The translations under genes were made by a program, and so were the position numbers. Below are positions 60,247 to 64,000 of a stretch of 64,000 bases of DNA, piece by piece (within the stretch, counting starts at the first letter, position 1; each line of letters opens with the position of its first letter). The DNA comes from Hormiphora californensis. Its lineage: Eukaryota > Ctenophora > Tentaculata > Cydippida > Pleurobrachiidae. Location: the NCBI GenBank assembly GCA_020137815.1, contig CM035361.1, forward strand, positions 2,021,489 through 2,085,488, given 5' to 3'. The notes beneath the pieces are model-generated. The model worked only from the letters and a program-made list of their open reading frames with translations. It did not search any database and had not been told where the DNA came from.

Positions 60247-62874
60247 ATGTCGATATCTGAGTCAACAGTGGAGGGCAACCTGACAGAACAAGAGAATGAG
60301 AAAGAACTCCTGTCAGCAATGTTCGAATCGGATATCCTATCGATAGAGGATAGTGTTATAACAGTGATCATCCAAACACAACACCACACGCTGGCACTGA
60401 GGACATTGTATCATGAGCAGTATCCAAGTGATTCAGCTCCCATTTTGGCAATTCTTGATCCTAATAATCAGGGGGCAGTCAAGTTGAGTGAGACAGAGGA
60501 CCACTGCGAGGTTAGTTACAGGGGCTATCACATATCCCTTCCTTCCCTGCCTGGCGCCGCGACTCCATCTGGGGGTCTGGCGCCGCCAGACAGTTCCTTC
60601 CCAACTATTCGTTTCTTTATCTCATACCTTTACCCCGTTTTCCCACCGCAACCACCATTCCCAATATTCCCAGGCCATGTTTGTGAAGGGAAAATGTGTC
60701 TTCAATAACCCCCTCCAAACCTCACTTATCACTAACCCCCTCTAAACCCCTCCAAACCTCACTTATATCACTAACCCCCTCTAAACCCCTCCAAACCTCA
60801 CTTATATCACTAACACCCTCTAAACCCCTCCAAACCTCACTTATCACTAACCCCCTCCAAACCCCTCCAAACCTCACTTATATCACTAACCCCCTCTAAA
60901 CCCCTCCAAACCTCACTTATATCACTAAACCCCTCTAAACCCCTCCAAACCTCACTTATATCACTAACCCCCTCTAAACCCCTCCAAACCTCACTTATCA
61001 CTAACCCCCTCTAAACCCCTCCAAACCTCACTTATATCACTAACCCCCTCTAAACCCCTCCAAACCTCACTTATATCACTAACACCCTCTAAACCCCTCC
61101 AAACCTCACTTATCACTAACCCCCTCCAAACCCCTCCAAACCTCACTTATATCACTAACCCCCTCTAAACCCCTCCAAACCTCACTTATATCACTAAACC
61201 CCTCTAAACCCCTCCAAACCTCACTTATATCACTAACCCCCTCTAAACCCCTCCAAACCTCACTTATCACTAACCCCCTCCAAACCCCTCCAAACCTCAC
61301 TTATATCACTAACCCCCTCTAAACCCCTCCAAACCTCACTTATATCACTAAACCCCTCTAAACCCCTCCAAACCTCACTTATATCACTAACCCCCTCTAA
61401 ACCCCTCCAAACCTCACTTATCACTAACCCCCTCCAAACCCCTCCAAACCTCACTTATATCACTAACCCCCTCTAAACCCCTCCAAACCTCACTTATATC
61501 ACTAACCCCCTCTAAACCCCTCCAAACCTCACTTATATCACTAACCCTCAGGCGATGTTTGTGAAGGGGGAATGTGTCCTGTACACCTGGATTCTCTACC
61601 TGCAAGACACCCTGGAGGGCCTTGACAAGAAGATAGAGGAGAGGATCGCTAGTGAAGATAAGAAGATAGAGGAGAGGATTGGAGATCAGAAGATAGAAGA
61701 TGGAGATGAACAGCAGGAGCAGGAAGATTTGGGTGATTTGGAACTTGCTGAGGCATTGCAGGTAACTTTTATTTGACTCGACAACTCTTTTTCAGAATAA
61801 TAACAAAATATATCACCTTTATATGTCGATCAAGTTTTCTCCGTTTTCCCCGTACCAACTCCCTTCCTCAGGATATTCAATTGGAGGAAGCCTTCTCGAT
61901 TGATGAACTAACTAAAGATTTCACCTACACCCCTGCTACCTCGGATGAGTCTTATGAGATATACACGGGGGAGGTCCTGTTAGAGAGAAAGAGTTATTTC
62001 CAGGCACACGTCTGCAGGTATGAATTGGGTTTTTTTTGTAAATAGCAGACTTTTTATCCCTTCTTGTGTAAAAAACCCGTAGAAAGAAATGGTTCAGACT
62101 ATACAAATGAACAATGACTGGCTTATAACCACCTTATTTCCAGGATCCACAGTAGAGCCGATGTCTCCGGAGTTCTGGGGATGTTGCTACAGAACCCAAA
62201 AATTGCCGCCGCCAGTCATAACATCCTCGCATACAGGTATATTTTTGAGAAAACGAGCGATTAGTCGGTCTTGTCCCTTTCTGTTTGTCCTGTTTTTCTG
62301 TTCAGCTCACGCGCTCTCCCTCTGTCTCCATCTATGTTTGTGTTCCACATGTTTATTTATTTCAAATCAGATTCCCTCCCAACCAGGTATTCTGATGATC
62401 TCTCCCTCTCTTTCTATATCTCTCTCTCTCTCTCTCTTCTAGCATTCTCTCTCTCTCCCAACCAGGTATTCTGATGAGAATGGCAAGTCAAATGAAGATT
62501 ACGAGGATGATGGAGAGACAAAGGCAGGAGGAAGGTTGTTAGAGTTACTGCAGTTAATGGGCGTTCAGAACTTGCTAGTCGTTGTTAGCAGGTAATTTAT
62601 ATCGGGAAATCATTTTCTAAATTATCTGATAGCTCTGAAGTTCCCCGACACCACCATCTCAGCACTGTAGGCAATTTCTCACAAAAACAGTTCTCATAAA
62701 AATAATCTAATAAGAACACTCCCTCCCTCCAGGTGGTACGGTGGAGTTCTGCTCGGTCCATCACGGTTCAAGTGTATCAACAACATCGCTAGGGATACGG
62801 TAGTGGCTTCTGGACTTCACACTGTACACGATCCCAATAAGGGGGGAAAAGGAAAAAAGAAGAAAGGGAAATGA
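60247..62874 (+). CDS. IMPACT: IMPACT, GCN2 inhibitor (RWD + YigZ fold)
   Basis: IMPACT binds GCN1 through its RWD domain and blocks GCN2 activation during amino-acid stress. Six exons: 60247-60510, 61552-61761, 61872-62017, 62144-62236, 62466-62591, 62733-62874; 981 bp and 326 residues, human about 320. The RWD domain covers residues 15-115 (NEKELLSAMFESDILSIED, LRTLYHEQYPSDSAPILAI, then GECVLYTWILYLQDTL in exon 2). The C-terminal UPF0029/YigZ domain is strongly conserved: ERKSYFQAHVCR, KIAAASHNILAYR, DDGETKAGGRLLELL, VVVSRWYGGVLLGPSRFK, with a Lys-rich tail. An exon-2 decoy (CCAG/GCCATGTTTGTGAAGG) lies at 60674, and a 0.8-kb minisatellite separates it from the genuine acceptor. Confidence 0.95.
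60550..60592. repeat. TCTGGCG short inverted-repeat element, copy 6
   Basis: CCTGGCGCCGCGACTCCATC, then GGGGGTCTGGCGCCGCCAGACAG by overlap of the same end sequence. It lies in IMPACT intron 1. Confidence 0.6.
60674..61551 (+). repeat. IMPACT exon-2 decoy plus C-rich minisatellite
   Basis: The first 30 or so bases of exon 2 with an AG acceptor are present at 60674-60707. About 25 units of CTAACCCCCTCTAAACCCCT then CCAAACCTCACTTAT follow, with a higher-order period near 154 bp, and the genuine acceptor CTAACCCTCAG/GCGATG comes at 61552. Use of the decoy would give a short alternative tail. Confidence 0.93.
62383..62465 (+). repeat. Duplicated IMPACT exon-5 acceptor
   Basis: CCCAACCAG/GTATTCTGATGA occurs at 62386 and again at the genuine exon start (62466), 83 bp apart, with (CT)n between. 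Confidence 0.92.
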
Positions 62875-64000
62875 GAAATAGTTGGACTCATTTAGTAGAG
62901 TAGTTTAGAGTAACTTGCAGAAGTTTAGAGTAGTGTGGCGTGTTTGAGTGATAAGAGAATGGGTCAGCGTGATTCCTGACAAATGGACATTGAAATGACA
63001 ATCCTGTAGTTTTATTGATTTTTTAGTTATCACACCTTAGTAATAGAAACGTATTTATTAATGATGGCATAGAAGCAATATTTATATTACAGGGACGTGT
63101 TTTTAATCATTATTTTGGGTTTTTGATTCTTGGTGGTTTGTAGTTTCTAATTTATTTCCACTTTTGTTATGTTGCGTGTTTCGATCTTTGTCAACTGTCA
63201 TACGGGGTGTCCCAATATATCTTGATACCAGGCATTGGTAAACTGACATGTTGCCTACGGAACGTTTGAGGGCACATTGCGGAAATGCTTGGTAACAAAT
63301 TACCCCTACCTCTGTCAGAGCATTGGCCTGTCAACCCTACCTTGCGGGCACGCTAAAACGAGGGATAATTTTGTTACCAACGGAAATGTATCCTCAAGAT
63401 GTCCACAACGTATCCTCAAGATGTTCACAACGTGTCCTCAATGTGTCCTTAGTGTGTCCTCAGTGTGTCCACAATGTGTCCTCAATGTGTCCTCAATGTG
63501 TCCTCAATGTGTCCTCAATGTATCATCAATGTGTCCTCAATGTGTCCTCAATGTGTCCTCAGCATGTGTCATCAATGTGTCCTCAGTGTGTCCACAATGT
63601 GTCCACAATGTGTCCTCAATGTGTCCTCAGTGTGTCCTCAATGTGTCCTCAGTGCCAGATGAAACAATATGAGGGTTTGATGGTTAAATGTTGGGGATAC
63701 CTTGGTGACATTGACACCTAGTGCGAGCGAGATCGAGGTTGCGCAGCGACCGAGATCGAGCTCCGAGACAGGTAGCAATGGTACCAAGGGGATCCCCAGT
63801 TAAGAATTACAAACAGTCTAATTATTGTCTGTCAAAGTTATAAATCTGTCGAACAAACTGTCAAATAAACGTTCCCTAAAACCTTTATTTGACATGATAC
63901 ATAGCCCTAACAACCCCAAGGCCCAAAACAACTGAAAACAGAAAACTTACTCAGTAGTCTGCACTGGACCTGCTCACTCGACCACGTTCCATTATCTAGA
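62875..64000. other. IMPACT 3' flank and repeats
   Basis: 62875-63380 is AT-rich flank. 63395-63655 is an 11-bp tandem repeat (GTGTCCTCAAT, about 23 copies). 63692-63800 has inverted ends GGGGATACCTTGGTGACATT / CAATGGTACCAAGGGGATCC with a GCGAGATCGAG core. Near 63945 the minus strand has a donor-like GTAAG that might border an exon running out of the window, but I cannot support it. Confidence 0.55.

Noticed and set aside
63277-63721. Cys-rich CPQCVLNVSS open frames
   Set aside because: They come from an 11-bp tandem repeat, which cycles all three frames. The cysteines are not a designed pattern.
63900-64000. Possible first exon of a minus-strand gene
   Set aside because: A short Met frame (MERGRVSRSSADY) meets a stop right at the GTAAG donor-like site, and too little sequence remains to judge.

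Overview
This is eukaryotic DNA, most likely from an early-branching animal; a sponge would fit, but the sequence alone does not fix the taxon. The evidence is eight spliced protein-coding genes with GT-AG introns and clear metazoan relatives, short introns rich in (CT)n, CCCTAA-type telomere-like repeats, non-LTR retrotransposons with AP endonucleases, and many foldback (inverted-repeat) elements. Gene models were built by hand from splice sites. For all eight, the exon lengths sum to an exact multiple of three.

Layout. 1-5.0 kb: a duplicated intergenic segment, its second copy broken by a truncated LINE that carries two nested foldback elements. 5.0-10.5 kb: microsatellites, a 24-bp minisatellite, and a 2.4-kb foldback made of 18-bp repeats inserted into it. 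10.5-15.4 kb (-): elongation factor 1B gamma. 18.0-21.8 kb (-): an ADF/cofilin. 22.5-27.7 kb (-): a C2orf81/DUF4639-like protein with a dynein-stalk-like region. 28.0-28.5 kb (-): a Dpy-30-motif protein. 29.0-38.4 kb (+): a class-3 (diacylglycerol-lipase-like) lipase, with a near-complete LINE in intron 2 and a 0.9-kb element inserted inside exon 8. 40.3-42.6 kb (+): syntaxin-5. 43.2-59.6 kb (+): an ACBD3/GCP60 homologue with a 9-kb intron full of mobile DNA and a huge exon of EVVEKE(S/A) heptads. 60.2-62.9 kb (+): IMPACT.

The genes do not form one pathway. Syntaxin-5 and ACBD3 are both Golgi proteins and are neighbours. The Dpy-30 and C2orf81-like genes are both plausible cilium genes and are adjacent. 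eEF1G and IMPACT both touch translation.

Two observations stand out. First, intronic minisatellites are anchored at 3' splice acceptors in several unrelated genes: the unit often contains the acceptor AG plus the first bases of the exon, and gene-internal (CT)n arrays outside mobile elements are pyrimidine on the sense strand. Second, a roughly 5.3-kb retrotransposon appears to carry an AlkB-type 2-oxoglutarate dioxygenase domain upstream of its endonuclease/reverse transcriptase; its two ends are defined by the same interrupted tandem repeat.
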